Assembly (NCBI RefSeq): GCF_032854445.1
Contig: NC_088307.1
Location: 2,854,001 to 2,918,000 of the forward strand
Origin: Liolophura sinensis
Lineage: Eukaryota > Mollusca > Polyplacophora > Chitonida > Chitonidae
DNA length: 64,000 nucleotides
Direction: 5' to 3'
This document shows positions 47,518 to 58,915 of this stretch, piece by piece. The translations under genes were made by a program, and so were the position numbers. Under the pieces are notes generated by a model. The model made no database searches and had not been told where the DNA came from. It saw only the letters and a program-made list of their open reading frames with translations. Each line of letters opens with the position of its first letter. Position 1 is the stretch's first letter.

Positions 47518-48541
47518 TTCAGAATTATGAGTACCGGTACATACGTGCTGACTGCACGGTTTTCTCTTTCCATAAATTTTAATAAGAGCGTGCACGACTG
47601 CCACTGCGCTTAAAGTGAAGTAAGCTTGCGAGGAAAAGATCAATCAAATATGCCTGTAAACAAAAACATTAAGAACCGTATGGGCCTACATGTATTTACG
47701 TAACGCATACTTAATTATATATAATGTCTATATAATGATATAAACTTGAAAATGTTCTCGCACGTGCGCTTCCGCGCATATAGCTCTAAATGAACCTTGG
47801 TGTAACGGAAGTTGAATAAAACAACAGAGATAGCAAAACAAACATTTTTGCAGACATTTTCAATCGAAGCTTTTATTGAACAAATATATCCCTGTTGTTT
47901 AGACGTGTGACCTCATGAGGTCCCAAACGTGAATTATTTGTGCACCTGTAACAAATCAGCAAAATATAATGTCATGCAGCTTACAGCAATTCACTAGTCA
48001 GGCTTCAAATTTAAGATCCCGGCCTATCGTATACCGTTCTCTCTCTGTAACACCATCTTTCAACGTTTTCCACTTCACAATGTTCAGCGTTATGGAAAAC
48101 CGGCTTTGCTAGATGTTAACAAGAAAAATTGATTGATTCTACACTTACCTTCTAATACTGAAATTCTGCAACCTTTTCTTTTGTTTGCAAGCTGTGTATT
48201 GATGCAAGCATATTCTAAAGGCGTTATTCTAGTACACTGACAAAATTATAACCTTTATGAAGCTCTGAAATTGGCCAATCCAACCAATGTAGTTTTGTCT
48301 CCAAAATCCAATTGCATAAATCTGACTGGAAACTGCTCTTTCATATGCAAAATAGGTGAGGAATTAAGGTAAGTTTTCAAGTGTGTGTGTTTTTTGGTAT
48401 TTCTGTATGTATAGCCGTTCACAGCGTTCTGGAATGTCCTAACTTGGCAATTTTTTTTGTCTAAGTGACCATTTATTTCCTGAATATATGCGTCGAAACA
48501 GACATTCGTATACCAGACGTCAGCCGAGATCGGACATTCCA
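47517..48541. other. No gene seen
   Basis: Contains a perfect 14-bp palindrome, GACCTCATGAGGTC (47909-47922). A 113-codon minus-strand frame (48255-48596) runs into the MITE at 48542 and is not called. Confidence 0.4.
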
Positions 48542-48671
48542 GGGACCACTTGCACGAAGCCCTCTTAACGTTAAGAGCACGTAACTTCCATGGCAACCAG
48601 CACTGTAGGCATTACGTCGCCATAGTAGTTACATGCTCTTAACGTTAAGAGACCTTCGTGCAAGTGGACCC
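48542..48671. mobile_element. 130-bp palindromic MITE-like element, family M3
   Basis: The left arm GGGACCACTTGCACGAAGCC, then CTCTTAACGTTAAGAGCA and CGTAACT, mirrors a right arm whose reverse complement reads GGGTCCACTTGCACGAAGGT, then CTCTTAACGTTAAGAGCAT. Arms are about 50 bp with few mismatches. Each arm holds its own small palindrome CTCTTAACGTTAAGAG. Confidence 0.8.
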
Positions 48672-49733
48672 AGGTCAGTAATCACAAAGCCAATTCCCAA
48701 AACGCATCTCCCCCTTATGAAAAGCCAGACAAGCCGTCATGCCCCATTTATGTAGCTACAGTGCAAGAGGTCTGTTAGTAAGTTATCGGTGCATAGTGCA
48801 TGGTCCGTCTATCGTCAGTAAAACAGGTGTTGTGCCCAGTTTTTTTTACTGGTGAAAATTTCCCCAGTAATAAAATAATGTTTACAGATTGTATAGATAG
48901 GCTATTGTTGCATGCGGAGTGAGAAGAAATAAAGGTAACACAATATGTTTTTTTAAAATGAAACTTTTTTTATTCGATATATAATATTGTTACACTGACA
49001 CCTACATGGCATGCGTGAGGTGTCTGTATTTTATATTTTATTTATAAAACCTATCAGTCACAGAATGGAGGGCAGATGGTTAGTTCGAAGTTCACCGAAC
49101 ATTCCCTACTACATCTCAACAGTGTGTGCAAATGCAGCTATTTAACATGGCACGTTTGCGCATGCGCTCCTCGTGCCTGCAACAAGCAGCCACCTAAAAT
49201 TAGACGAACGCATTTGACCTACTAAGAGAAAGCAGGTGTGGTGACCTACATATCAAATTCCTGTTATGCTTAGTCTCTAAGATGAGTAAACCCTCGGTGC
49301 TGCTTAAAGAATGACTGGACAGTAGTTTGTTCTGATTACACATATCTGTCTGACTGTGTGTTAGCTTGGGGGCAAAGTGGTGAGGAAAAAAAGAAGAAAA
49401 AAAAAGAAAAAAAAAATTTAGATAAGTAAACGCCCATAGGCCGACTGCAGGTATGCATGTCGAGACAAGTCATTGCAAGACTGAACATTACAATCCCTTG
49501 CATACTGCAGTCCCAGATTTGATTCTCAACTAACACCACTGGGTAATCTGCTTCATTTCAACATTGTTAAAATGCATGGTATCGACCTAACGCAATCTAG
49601 TGATTTGTAACATTATTCTTTTGAACGCATGTTTATTATGGGCTGCTGTACCAATGATCCTGGTCTGTTTCTGAAGTTCTGAGTATTACTACCAGGGTGA
49701 GCTTTTCTTATCAGAACATTATAAACTGATAAC
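48672..49733. other. No gene seen
   Basis: Includes an A/G-rich tract at 49384-49418. No recognisable gene. Confidence 0.4.
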
Positions 49734-50440
49734 GTTCGAACCCAGTTCTTGCTGGATTGTCAGGAAGTGTGTTACATGAAGGACATGGTTAAACCAGTTC
49801 TGTCCAGTTTTCTGTCCACAGTGACACAGTCACTTAACTATCAGATGTGGATCCTGATTGGCTCATTGTTGATTGATTTATCCAATGAAGCCAGTTGAGG
49901 TTGCATGTTCGAATCCAGTTCTTACTGGTTTCCGTCATTTTATGTCAGGAGGCATGTCATATATAGACAAGGGGCACTGGTTTTCACCTGTTCACTTGTC
50001 TAGTTTTCTGCCCAAGGCCACACAAGATCAATAAACTGTCAGACGTGCAGCCTCATTGGCTCATTCTTTATTGATTTATCCAATGGAGCCAATTGATGTT
50101 GCATGTTTAAATCCAGTTCCAGCTGGTTTTGCTGTCGCCTTATGTCAGGATGTATGTTAGAGATTAACAAAGGGGAGTGGATTCAATGAGTTCTGTCCAT
50201 ATTATTTGACCCACACATCACCATTAAGCTATGAGACACGTGGTCTGATTGGCTGATTACTTAATTTATGTAACCAAGGTTAATGAAAATCCAGTTCCTG
50301 TCGGTTTGGTTGGTGCCTTATGACAGCAGACTTGAGAGAAAGTGGCCAGCTGGAGGGACTTCAACCAGATATGTCCAGTTTTCTGCCCATGCTTGGTCAA
50401 CAAACTATCAGATGCCCTCTCATTAAATCAGATTCGCTGA
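49734..50440. repeat. Degenerate 173-198-bp tandem repeat with tRNA-like B box
   Basis: Four diverged copies start near 49734, 49907, 50105 and 50284. Each opens with GTTCGAATCCAGTTC or a decayed form and later carries TCTGTCCAGTTTTCTGCCCA, and TGATTGGCTCATT, TTGATTTATCCAATG. The opening block is a canonical Pol III B box in copies 1 and 2, so the array may descend from a SINE that amplified in tandem. Confidence 0.75.
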
Positions 50441-50482
50441 ACACCCGCTTACCAATTTAACGAATGCAAATGATGAGGTCGT

Positions 50483-50815
50483 ACATTTATTTATTCGATT
50501 TATTTTTTAACATCATACTTCCTATTCCTGAATTTTTTACTTATACCATGGTGGTCAGTTTTATGGGTGGAAGAAACCAGAATGCCCAGCATAAACCAGT
50601 GACCTTTGGCAAATCACTGAACTTACAAATTTTTGATGTACAGGCATTGCACTCCATATTGGTGGAAAACAAGCAGTCTTCAACGAACGTTAGATGGCAC
50701 AAACAGCAAGGTGTTGGACACTTTATTATCACCAAGGCCCCTCAGACAGGGCGAGCGGAGGTATCTACAAATTATGTCTGCGGCCAGCTTTGAACCCACA
50801 CCTCATGGAGGTTCA
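50483..50815 (-). mobile_element. SINE family D interrupting the tandem array
   Basis: Reversed copy with a long body: GTGACCTTTGGCAAATCACT, TTTTGATGTACAGGCATT, TCTTCAACGAACGTTAGATG, ATCACCAAGGCCCCTCAG and GCCAGCTTTGAACCCACAC. Array-type sequence resumes at about 50830, so it inserted within the array. Confidence 0.8.
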
Positions 50816-51080
50816 ATTCTTCATTGCTCAAATCCAGTTCTTACTGGCTTGATTGTGGTCAGGTGCCTGGCGGTATGTCACATAGTGGCCTTTGGGTTGC
50901 TTTGCACAGATTCTGTCCGGTTTAACTTTTCTCCTGATGGATGACGTGTGATGTGAGAGTTAACTACTAGACATGCTCACTCATGAACTCATTACCGATC
51001 AGTGAGGTTGAGTGTTGAAATCCACCTCTATCTGGTTTAGATGCGGTTTTAAGGTGGGGTGTACGACCTTGGAGCAACTG
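50816..51080. repeat. Continuation of the 49734 tandem array
   Basis: AAATCCAGTTCTTACTGGCT (about 50829) and a second, more decayed unit start at about 51016 (GAAATCCACCTCTATCTGG) match the array opening block, with AGATTCTGTCCGGTT as the later block. Confidence 0.6.
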
Positions 51081-51639
51081 TGTCCGCTACTTCTGCTTAC
51101 CTTTCTCCAAATACAAACATGCAAGCCATACAGTGAAATAATCTGCTGGATCGAACTGCAAGGAAGTGAATAAATAAATAGAAGTTTGACTATTTCCATT
51201 ATCATAAATGTACACATTGAGAAATTAATGATCATTCTCTGATCACTTCTAGCAGTATTAAAACAAGGATGTTATTCACTATTAAGGTAATGGAGGAAAC
51301 CATCCCACTGTCTGAATCCACATTAGATGTACACATTTGGAGGGTACCTGTGGAAATGAGGTAATCTCTTCCTCTGCTAAGGCTATCTGTATCACCTACA
51401 GAAAATCAACCTAAACTTGTGAAACGGACAACATTTTCTCCACCCTTACTCCTGTATCAGTTTAAGGCGTAGTCCTTAAGAACACGTTTGGGCTTTTTTT
51501 CTCTCTTCCTACTTGCATGTTTAACTCCACCCATGCTGATCTAAAAATAACCTCCAGCTAACTGCTTGTTGACATGCTCACACATTCACACAGAAAATAA
51601 GCACAAACAAGAGCATTTTTATGTTTAAATTCAAAAATA
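51081..51639. other. No gene seen
   Basis: Unique spacer downstream of the IER-type gene's likely polyadenylation site. Confidence 0.4.
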
Positions 51640-51645
51640 TTTATT
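51640..51645 (-). terminator. Candidate poly(A) signal of the IER-type gene
   Basis: On the minus strand this reads AATAAA. By eye it is the first canonical signal downstream of the stop codon, implying a 3' UTR of about 1.4 kb. Non-canonical signals nearer the stop cannot be excluded. Confidence 0.35.
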
Positions 51646-53076
51646 CATGATAATGTTTTTAGCAACTTTTTTGTTCCTATTTTACAACAGTTTTTTATGT
51701 TCATTTGGACAAATAAAACAAAGTTGATTGGTCGATTAGAATGCTGAATTAACAGGCCACTGGTCAACAATATTATTATCCATCATACAAAATCAACAGA
51801 TGATTGGTCGGTAATTTGTGTGACTGATGATGAAAATGTAAAAGGTCACAACTTCCACAAATACACTGTGCAAGGACTTCCTTTGTTAATTGCATCACCC
51901 CTGTTTAAAACAAACTAAGGAGGGGGGAGGGAGGCAAATTTGAGATCGCTTAAATTATTGCATTTTGTTTCCAAGAAATAAACATTTCAACACAGCAAAT
52001 TTCTGAAAATTGCTGATTTCATTTACTGGCATGTACACATTCTGAGCCAAGCACAGGCTTAAACTGAAAACCTGGCGAGCACATGGCTTGGGGGCAAACA
52101 ACAAACAAGACGCCAAGGCAGATTTTTCTGGGTCAGCCAGCTCAAGGCCTTTGTCCCCCAGCAGTTGTAAGCCACAAGTGCTCTAAGCAAATACAAAACC
52201 TTCGGGGTAAAAGTTTGGTGTAGTAGAGGGGGAGAGAGTCTGCTCAACAACTGGGCTAACAATACCCTCGCTTGATAGACAAAGAAAACTTTTCTCTAAG
52301 TGTAACAAACTTATTGCTTGCCGTTAACAAGCGGCATGTCACGTACAAAACAAAGAATTGCGAGTGCTATAAAAACAAAACAAAAAAAAAAAACACCAAT
52401 TGCGGGAAAAAATTAATGGCATTCTGATTTACCAGCCATTTACATTACACAACTTTTTTTTTTTGTTAGGACTTTTTTGTTTCAACCTGGTAGGCGGGAC
52501 TGACAGGTGTTTTTCCACCGTCGCCTGCACAAAGCATAAGACACAGGTGGCTATTACCAGAAAAACAGTGATCAAGTTTCTTTGTACAGTTTGGATCTTA
52601 CATGTATTAAGATATAGTACAACTTTTGCTGTATTGATTAGCTTTCCAGATTTGAGCAAATTTATCTGACATAGGCCTATTTGATAACAGCTGATAAAAA
52701 CGAATGTAAACGGCAACAGTTTAACTGGGATTTGTTAAAAGGTAAGGAGGGTGGGACAAAAAAAAAAACCCAAAAAAAACCTGCATGAAAAGTGATGCAA
52801 TATGATGATGTTACTAAACTGAATAAATTCATAAATTAAGTGAACAATAATGGGATACCAAATGATGCGTAGTCCATGTGGAAAACAAGGGATTAACATG
52901 ACTTCAAGTCCACACTTCGTGTCAAGTTCACCAAACAGTTGCAATAAATAGCGATTTCCATTGATGACACAAGCGTCTATTGTCTTGTATAGATCCCATG
53001 GAGCATTGCACCGACACTGTCTATCCCACAAAATAAATATACACAAACAAAGAGTTCAAATTTGAGAAAGAAATGT
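51646..53076 (-). other. Putative 3' UTR with AU-rich elements
   Basis: Read on the minus strand, ATATTTATTT (53031-53040) lies 37 nt after the stop and TATTTATTGC (52941-52950) about 130 nt after it. Two further ATTTA motifs fall at 52821-52838. UAUUUAU-type elements promote rapid mRNA decay and are typical of immediate-early transcripts. Extent is inferred from the poly(A) signal only. Minus-strand T tracts occur at about 52750-52780. Confidence 0.4.
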
Positions 53077-54081
53077 CTAAACAGTGAGCGCTATCACAGA
53101 CGGGATTTGAACGGACTCGTGTTTCAATTCTGTTGCGCAAGACAAAGGTTGCGATTGCGCACTTGAGTTCGTGTCGGATGTCGTATTCCTGGAACACAGT
53201 CCGCTGAATCCGGAATTAAAAATTGTCACAAGGCTTGTAATTTGGGTAGATTCCGTTTGCATCGGCTCGGATCTGTCACAAGATTTCGTCACTTTGCACG
53301 TGACCCCTGAATCATTAATACTACTCACGTCCTCATGCGTCGATGTCGTGTCTCTTAAAATTTCACTGGCAGTGTTTTCCATGTTTTCTTTTCCGCACAA
53401 CACCTCGCTTTTTTGTGGGATGTCTAATTTAGCTTTTTTCGGGCTCACCGCTGACTCACTGGAGCATTCCGACGAGTCAGTGTTACGTGACCTCCGTCGT
53501 TTCCCAGTAGAACAAGTTACGGCACATGGTCGATTTTGAGCGGACATTTTCAACGTGGAATCACCACAGTTAGCGATTTTACTACTAGCGCTGACCGCAT
53601 TGTTTGTAGTGGGTTTGCACTCTTGTGATTTCTCCTCTGACGTGGTATTCTCCGATCGGACACTAGTATTTTCCACACCCAGCATAACTGAGGAGGAGTC
53701 CCCTTTGTCCAGGGAATTGGGCTGTATGGTGGGAGGTGAGTTTTCCTTGTCCTGCACGGCGTGACTAATCTCCTGAGCGGCCGCGTGCGTCATGGCTGCT
53801 CCAGCCGAACCGGGCCTTCCCGCCCCACATACATCATCCTCGGGCTTAGCACCACCGCTTAACACTACTCCAACCTCTTTCTCGCCGCTCTCCTCAGTCA
53901 CCTCTTGCTTCTGTTTTCTGCTGGCGATGATGTGTTGGTAAGCATCCATCATGTAAGCTGTCCTAGCTTTGTGCAGAACGCTGGCCACAAGTAGATTTCT
54001 GTGCAAGTTGATTCCGCCACGCTGACAACGTGACGAGGCGATTTTCCCCAGCGACACCGTGATCAGCCTCTGAGCTTCCAT
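53077..54081 (-). CDS. IER2/IER5-type immediate early response protein
   Basis: Encodes 334 residues in one exon, as is usual for IER2 and IER5. Residues 2-46 carry the family's N-terminal domain: EAQRLITVSLGKIASSR, then QRGGINLHRNLLVASVL, then HKARTAYM. The spacing of the SLGKI, QRGG and LHRNL motifs is what I recognise. The rest is low-complexity, Ser/Thr/Glu-rich and probably disordered. Basic clusters KRRRSR (194-199) and PKKAKL (214-219) look like a bipartite nuclear signal. A hydrophobic block, ITSLVTIFNSGFSGL (281-295), is probably the conserved C-terminal motif of the IER5 branch. ATG at 54079-54081 is fixed by an in-frame TGA 18 nt upstream (54097-54099); the stop is TAG. Vertebrate relatives are serum- and stress-induced nuclear regulators linked to PP2A and HSF1 (IER5). 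Function here is inferred. IER2 and IER5 cannot be separated confidently, so no symbol is given. Confidence 0.9.
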   Translation of the reverse strand: MEAQRLITVSLGKIASSRCQRGGINLHRNLLVASVLHKARTAYMMDAYQHIIASRKQKQEVTEESGEKEVGVVLSGGAKPEDDVCGAGRPGSAGAAMTHAAAQEISHAVQDKENSPPTIQPNSLDKGDSSSVMLGVENTSVRSENTTSEEKSQECKPTTNNAVSASSKIANCGDSTLKMSAQNRPCAVTCSTGKRRRSRNTDSSECSSESAVSPKKAKLDIPQKSEVLCGKENMENTASEILRDTTSTHEDVSSINDSGVTCKVTKSCDRSEPMQTESTQITSLVTIFNSGFSGLCSRNTTSDTNSSAQSQPLSCATELKHESVQIPSVIALTV

Positions 54082-54510
54082 TCTCGATTGTTCTATTCAA
54101 CACAGTAAGTCCACACTAAATCCTCACACTTACTCCGAGTAGGTAGTCCAGTCAGTTTATGTACTGCAATAGGACTGGAACAACTGTAAACACGGACGAA
54201 AATCAGGATAAAAAGCTTAGAATTCCTGACCAGCCTTCCGCCTCTCGGCTCGCGTGTGATCTAAATGACGGTTTTATTGTGTTACATCCTTCTTTGAACG
54301 TGGCTGACGTCAGCTCCAGATTTCCAGCCAATCAAAAGGCGCGGTTATAAATAGGCTAGGCAGGTTCCCACTACGTCACGACTTCTGACTAATCAAATGA
54401 GGCCTTGTAAATAGCTCGTGCCCGACATGACCCCATGTTTCATAAATACATCTGACCTGCTAGACAATAAAGGGGTAGTGCAGACTGGTCGCCATGGCAG
54501 CCAGCCCATT
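54082..54510 (-). promoter_or_regulatory. Promoter region of the IER-type gene
   Basis: A perfect CRE, TGACGTCA (54305-54312), lies about 225 bp upstream of the ATG. A CCAAT box (54328-54332, reading on plus), TATAAATA (54346-54353, minus TATTTATA) and a CRE half site TACGTCA (54372-54378) follow. A weaker AT-rich block (minus CTTTTTATCC, about 54207-54216) sits closer to the ATG and would place the CRE and CCAAT box upstream of the start site. GTCGCCATGGCAGC (about 54489-54502) is one mismatch from an X-box. CRE-driven induction fits an immediate-early gene. The exact transcription start is undetermined. Confidence 0.5.
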
Positions 54511-56884
54511 CACCGCCTTAGGCATGACCAAACATAGACTCTAGTCTACTACAAACGTGTCTGAGCCTGCGCGCTGGGGGTTAGCGTAGAGAATACGGAA
54601 CAAGTGCCCTACTTTAGTACGTACAACTGTCAATTTCACTCACACTAACTTCTCTAAAGTGTTACACAAGCGCAGCCTACGTGCCAAATCATACTTTTTA
54701 GCCCACGCAAAAGAAGTTATCCAAATTTATCTGCAATTAATAACTGACATGAATAATCGTCTTACACAGGTTGTAATTTCCGTGTTCTATCACGTATTCT
54801 CTTAAATATTTCGTATTTCTATTATAAGATTCTCCACAGTCAGATAAAGGTTATGTGTTTTAAAATTTTCCACGAAAATATGAGATTGCTCAATATATAA
54901 GTAAATAATTTTCTGGTTGAAGTGCTTCCGAAAGACGTTATAGGAAATAATAAAGCTAAGAAAACCTGAATCCGTATCAAGATTCAGTGGACAGATTATC
55001 GCATTTCAGTGCACAGACCCTATATGATCAGTGAAGGGCTGTATTTGGATCCCAGGCTAGGATTAGAGGATGGTAGATTTTAAGATGTATGGATTTTGGC
55101 AGCGCGAAATTCACAACGATGAGAATACCCAATTGAGTGGCATGCGTTTTTTTTTTTTATGGCTCATTTAGGATAAACGCTGTATTTCCTTTTCCTTGAA
55201 CTTGACATTGTTTGTCATGAAAAAAATGCTTTGCATGTATCATAAATTTCCACACTGTAACGTCACGGATGATTTCCTTTCATATACAAAGAATAAGAGT
55301 GATACCAATAAACACCATCGTTGTTTAAAACAACGCGATGATAAAAAAAGGATTTAGGTCAGAATAAAAATAAATGTGTTCAGTCCTGTACACACACTCT
55401 ATATACATACATTCACGCTATTACTCGTACACGCAGGGGAAAAAAAGGAAGTGTGTTGTGCATGGGTGTTGTGCAAATAAAAAGAAATCATGAAAGATGT
55501 TAAGATGGACGAAAACTAAGTAGCAGATTCAATTTATTGATTTAAAAACATCCCCCTCAAACAAAGAAGAAGCTTAATAAATAAATAAAAAATGAAATTG
55601 ATTCACCTGAAACAGGATTGTTAAACAAACCGTGTGGAAGAAAACAGAGCACGAACAGTAAGAAATCAAGATGGCTCCAAATTGTCATGGGGCGGGGGGG
55701 GGGGGGGTGAGTGAAACGGCATGAATCTGATTTCGACGGGTAATTAAATTGCATAAGTTTTAGTCTATGACTGACCTTACCGGTTTAACTGGGTAATTAT
55801 ACTACCCTCTGAGCGTCTCAGTTAGCACAGGTGCATGGACACAGGTGTTAATCGAAGTGGATTAGGATTAACGGAGTAGATTAATAATAAGAACCACTTA
55901 ATCCGGTCTGAGAGGAAAGGTGTCTGATATTAGAGCACGAATGATGTTAACATCTGTATGAGCGCTAATTAATCCGGGAAATCAACCCACCCAACTTAAC
56001 CCACCCACAAACTTACACCGTTAAAAATGACGGTTTGTACCAGAGATATCACAGTTCCAGGATATTTGAATTCAGGTGTGGTTTCATGTTTAACGTGTTA
56101 GACTAAGTTAAGCTTATGTGGGTTGTTGCCCTGTGTGCACATGTATTAATGTGCATCATGATTGCAAATTCCTAAATAACTTTTTCGTAACTTTTCTCGT
56201 AAACTGATTCATGTTGCCCTACGGCGCTATCCTAGACAACGTCGTTTGCGAAATGGTTTCGAGAGATATAACCTACAAATGTTTGTGAAAGTGGTCTTAG
56301 TTAAAAAGCGAGCTTCCGCAATATTTCTTGCAACGAATATAACTGATATTTCTCATAGCTCTCATTTGATAGTGTATCTATGTATCTACAACTTTATCAA
56401 TTCAGGTGTAGGTTTCCTCGCACTCTAAATCTAAATTTGTATACAAAATTGCAACACTGTTCTCATTCAGTTACTTTTCCCCATAATAGGAGTCAGCAAA
56501 TTGAGAAACTTCCATTCGGCAACATTGTTGTACAGCATAGCGTATCCATGACGTCACAGCTAAGCTCTGACCCTTCCAGCTGTAGATCGAGTCAACAACC
56601 GTGGTTGACATTCGTGAACTCACGTGATGATGTAACGGGGGTCACGTCCAAGCAAGCATTGTCGCCAAGGAAAATGTCCAAGCGTTATTTTATTCTTAAG
56701 AATCCCAATTGCTCTGATGCGTATTCATTGTGCAGTGATTGATCATGTTCAGCATTATCAGCATCACAGCACAATGCTCATGCAAAATATGACTTTATGA
56801 CCTATATTTTTTTTATAGGCCTATAGGAAAATGATGCTATTAATGGTGTGCGCTAAGCCATCTTATGACAGTATTTTACCCTCA
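54511..56884. other. No gene seen
   Basis: About 2.4 kb with a G run at about 55692-55707 and T run at 55148-55158. The plus-strand frame at 56380-56742 has no signature. Confidence 0.4.
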
Positions 56885-57150
56885 TGATTCTAGTGCCTTG
56901 GTGACATTAAGCGGTCGACGACACTTGTGTTGCCGTTTGTTGCACCGTCTAACGCTCGCTGGAGACCACTTGTATTCCGCGAATGTGTTGTGCAAATCGG
57001 TACGTCACTTATGGTAATGTTCATCAGTAACTTGCCAAAGTTCGATGGTCTTCCCTGGGCACTCCGGTTTCCTCCACCTCCAAAAACAAACTGAGCGCCA
57101 TGCACGTTATAGGTAGAAATCCCTCGAGAATGGCGTTAAACTAGAATCGA
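56885..57150 (+). mobile_element. SINE family D, forward copy
   Basis: Forward order of the family D blocks: CTTGGTGACATTAAGC, TTGCACCGTCTAACGCTCGC, TGGAGACCACTTG, TTGCCAAAGTTCGATGGTC, GGTTTCCTCCACC and the tail GAATGGCGTTAAACTAGAAT. The head is missing. Confidence 0.75.
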
Positions 57151-58657
57151 TCGGTCAGTCTCAAGATTCATACTGGTGGCCCGTGGACCCTCGCCTGTTG
57201 GCGTGGGATGCTAGATCTGCTGCCCGTGACCACACTCACCTAAATTATATAACTTTATCCACCACCCCTGTTCATGTTTAGGTGCAGGTAAGTCTAAATA
57301 TGTCTGCCTATGAACCTACAGGTATACACTTCTCAGTTAACTGAGATGATCGTCATACGTGTACTATAATATATGTATGCGTGTAGGCCCCTATTATTAT
57401 AGTCTTCTGTTATGACTGTCGTTCAGGCTTTTATTACACAACCATTCACAAAAGGCTTAATTGTGGCAGGTCTGATGGAAGACACTCTGACACATATTGA
57501 AAAGGCAAGCCGTATAATTTGTAGAAATTTGTAAATATATTACAGAGCAAGCAACAATGAAATAAATAAATGAATGAAACGAATATGATCCATCAAGTAT
57601 ATTAAAAATATTAAGACAAACATCATGTTTGTGAGTGGTGTATAGAGACGTGTTTTGATGACGACGTTGTTCTGACTGAAAACTGAACCTGTTTTCCTTT
57701 CCATATCAAACATCTGTGTAGTTCCCAAAACCATTTATTTATGTGACGTGAAAGTATGTGTTTTTTATTTATTTACTTATTTTTTGGGGTAAATGTAAAC
57801 AGCTAGGTTTGTATGTAATTATTAAAAGTAACTGTTCTCGGAAAATATAGCTATTTTTATCCGGGCTACATTAACCAGGTTATCAAGTCATAATGTACAT
57901 TCCATCACTCCTGTACATTTCCTTCCTTTATATTTGAAAACAACCCAGATTGTAGTATAGATTGCTACATATGGTTAAGGCCAGGAAAATCCGCTGTCAT
58001 ATCTCACACAAATCTCCCGTTCTCATGTAATTTTTCGTTATACTAGCCATTCTCCTCTGAGTCTTAAATTAAACGCCTGGCAGAGCGGGTCATCCCGACT
58101 TCCACGTCGACTTCCCGTGTTGAATATGATTACATTTCATATGACATAAGTTTACGTGCTGAACTAAGTTTCACATACTACATACATATATATCATTATG
58201 TCTTGATGGATAGATTCACTACTACTTCATTGTCAACGATATAATCATTTTCCTAGCTATTCTTGCAACGGATATAAAAAGAGAGGAAAGTTTGTTCAGA
58301 CTCCCTATACGCCTGTGTTTGGGATTATTGAAAAATGACCAACGGTCGGGTTCGACCTCATGGCCGCATACAGCATGCAGATGTAGGTTAAAACGAGCTT
58401 TATAGAGCGGGTATAACATGCAACGAGCGAAAACCGCAGGTATATTAACTCATGGATGCCTGCTGTAAGAATTTTGCAGAGTGTTTAGATATAGAACTGC
58501 TTTATGTATGCTGAAGACCGATTAAACCGGGAAGTAAAGGCATGAACTTTAAATCCGGGATCACTAAATTTTAATAGTGATATATTGTGCCTAGATAAGA
58601 TCTCAGATATGTTTGCAGCAACTTGACACAGGCCGCTCAGCGGAAAACATGCACATG
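57151..58657. other. No gene seen
   Basis: AT-rich with no recognised gene. GGGATCACTAAATTTTAATA at about 58558 resembles an M1 terminus only weakly. Confidence 0.4.
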
Positions 58658-58659
58658 TA

Positions 58660-58913
58660 CGCTCAAAAACTATCAATCTCTTAACTTTAACAGAAAGTCT
58701 ATTGTGTGAGTGATACTAGAATGTGTTCTGTTATCATAACACAATATTCTGTCAATTTCAACATAATATCCTGTTAGTCAAATATAATGGATATGTTGAA
58801 TTAATAGAATATGTGGGTTATATTTAACAGAATTATCTGTTGCAATAGCAGAATACATTCTAGCATCATTCAGACAACAGACTTTCTGTTAAAGTTAAGA
58901 GATTTTTTGAGTG
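58660..58913. mobile_element. 254-bp TA-flanked MITE-like element, family M4
   Basis: The left end CGCTCAAAAA, then TCTCTTAACTTTAACAGAAA and GTCTATTGTGTGAGTGAT, mirrors a right end whose reverse complement is CACTCAAAAAATCTCTTAAC, then TTTAACAGAAAGTCTGTTG. Arms exceed 70 bp and pair across most of the element. TA dinucleotides flank both ends (58658-58659 and 58914-58915), as expected for a Tc1/mariner-mobilised element. A 7-bp insertion (CTATCAA) lies in the left arm. Confidence 0.82.
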
Positions 58914-58915
58914 TA

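Noticed and set aside
53171-53539. 122-codon plus-strand frame opposite the IER-type gene
   Set aside because: Antisense shadow of the real coding sequence; the conserved N-terminal motif lies on the minus strand.
54489-54502. X-box-like GTCGCCATGGCAGC upstream of the IER-type gene
   Set aside because: One mismatch in a critical half-site base, so not called as a separate site.
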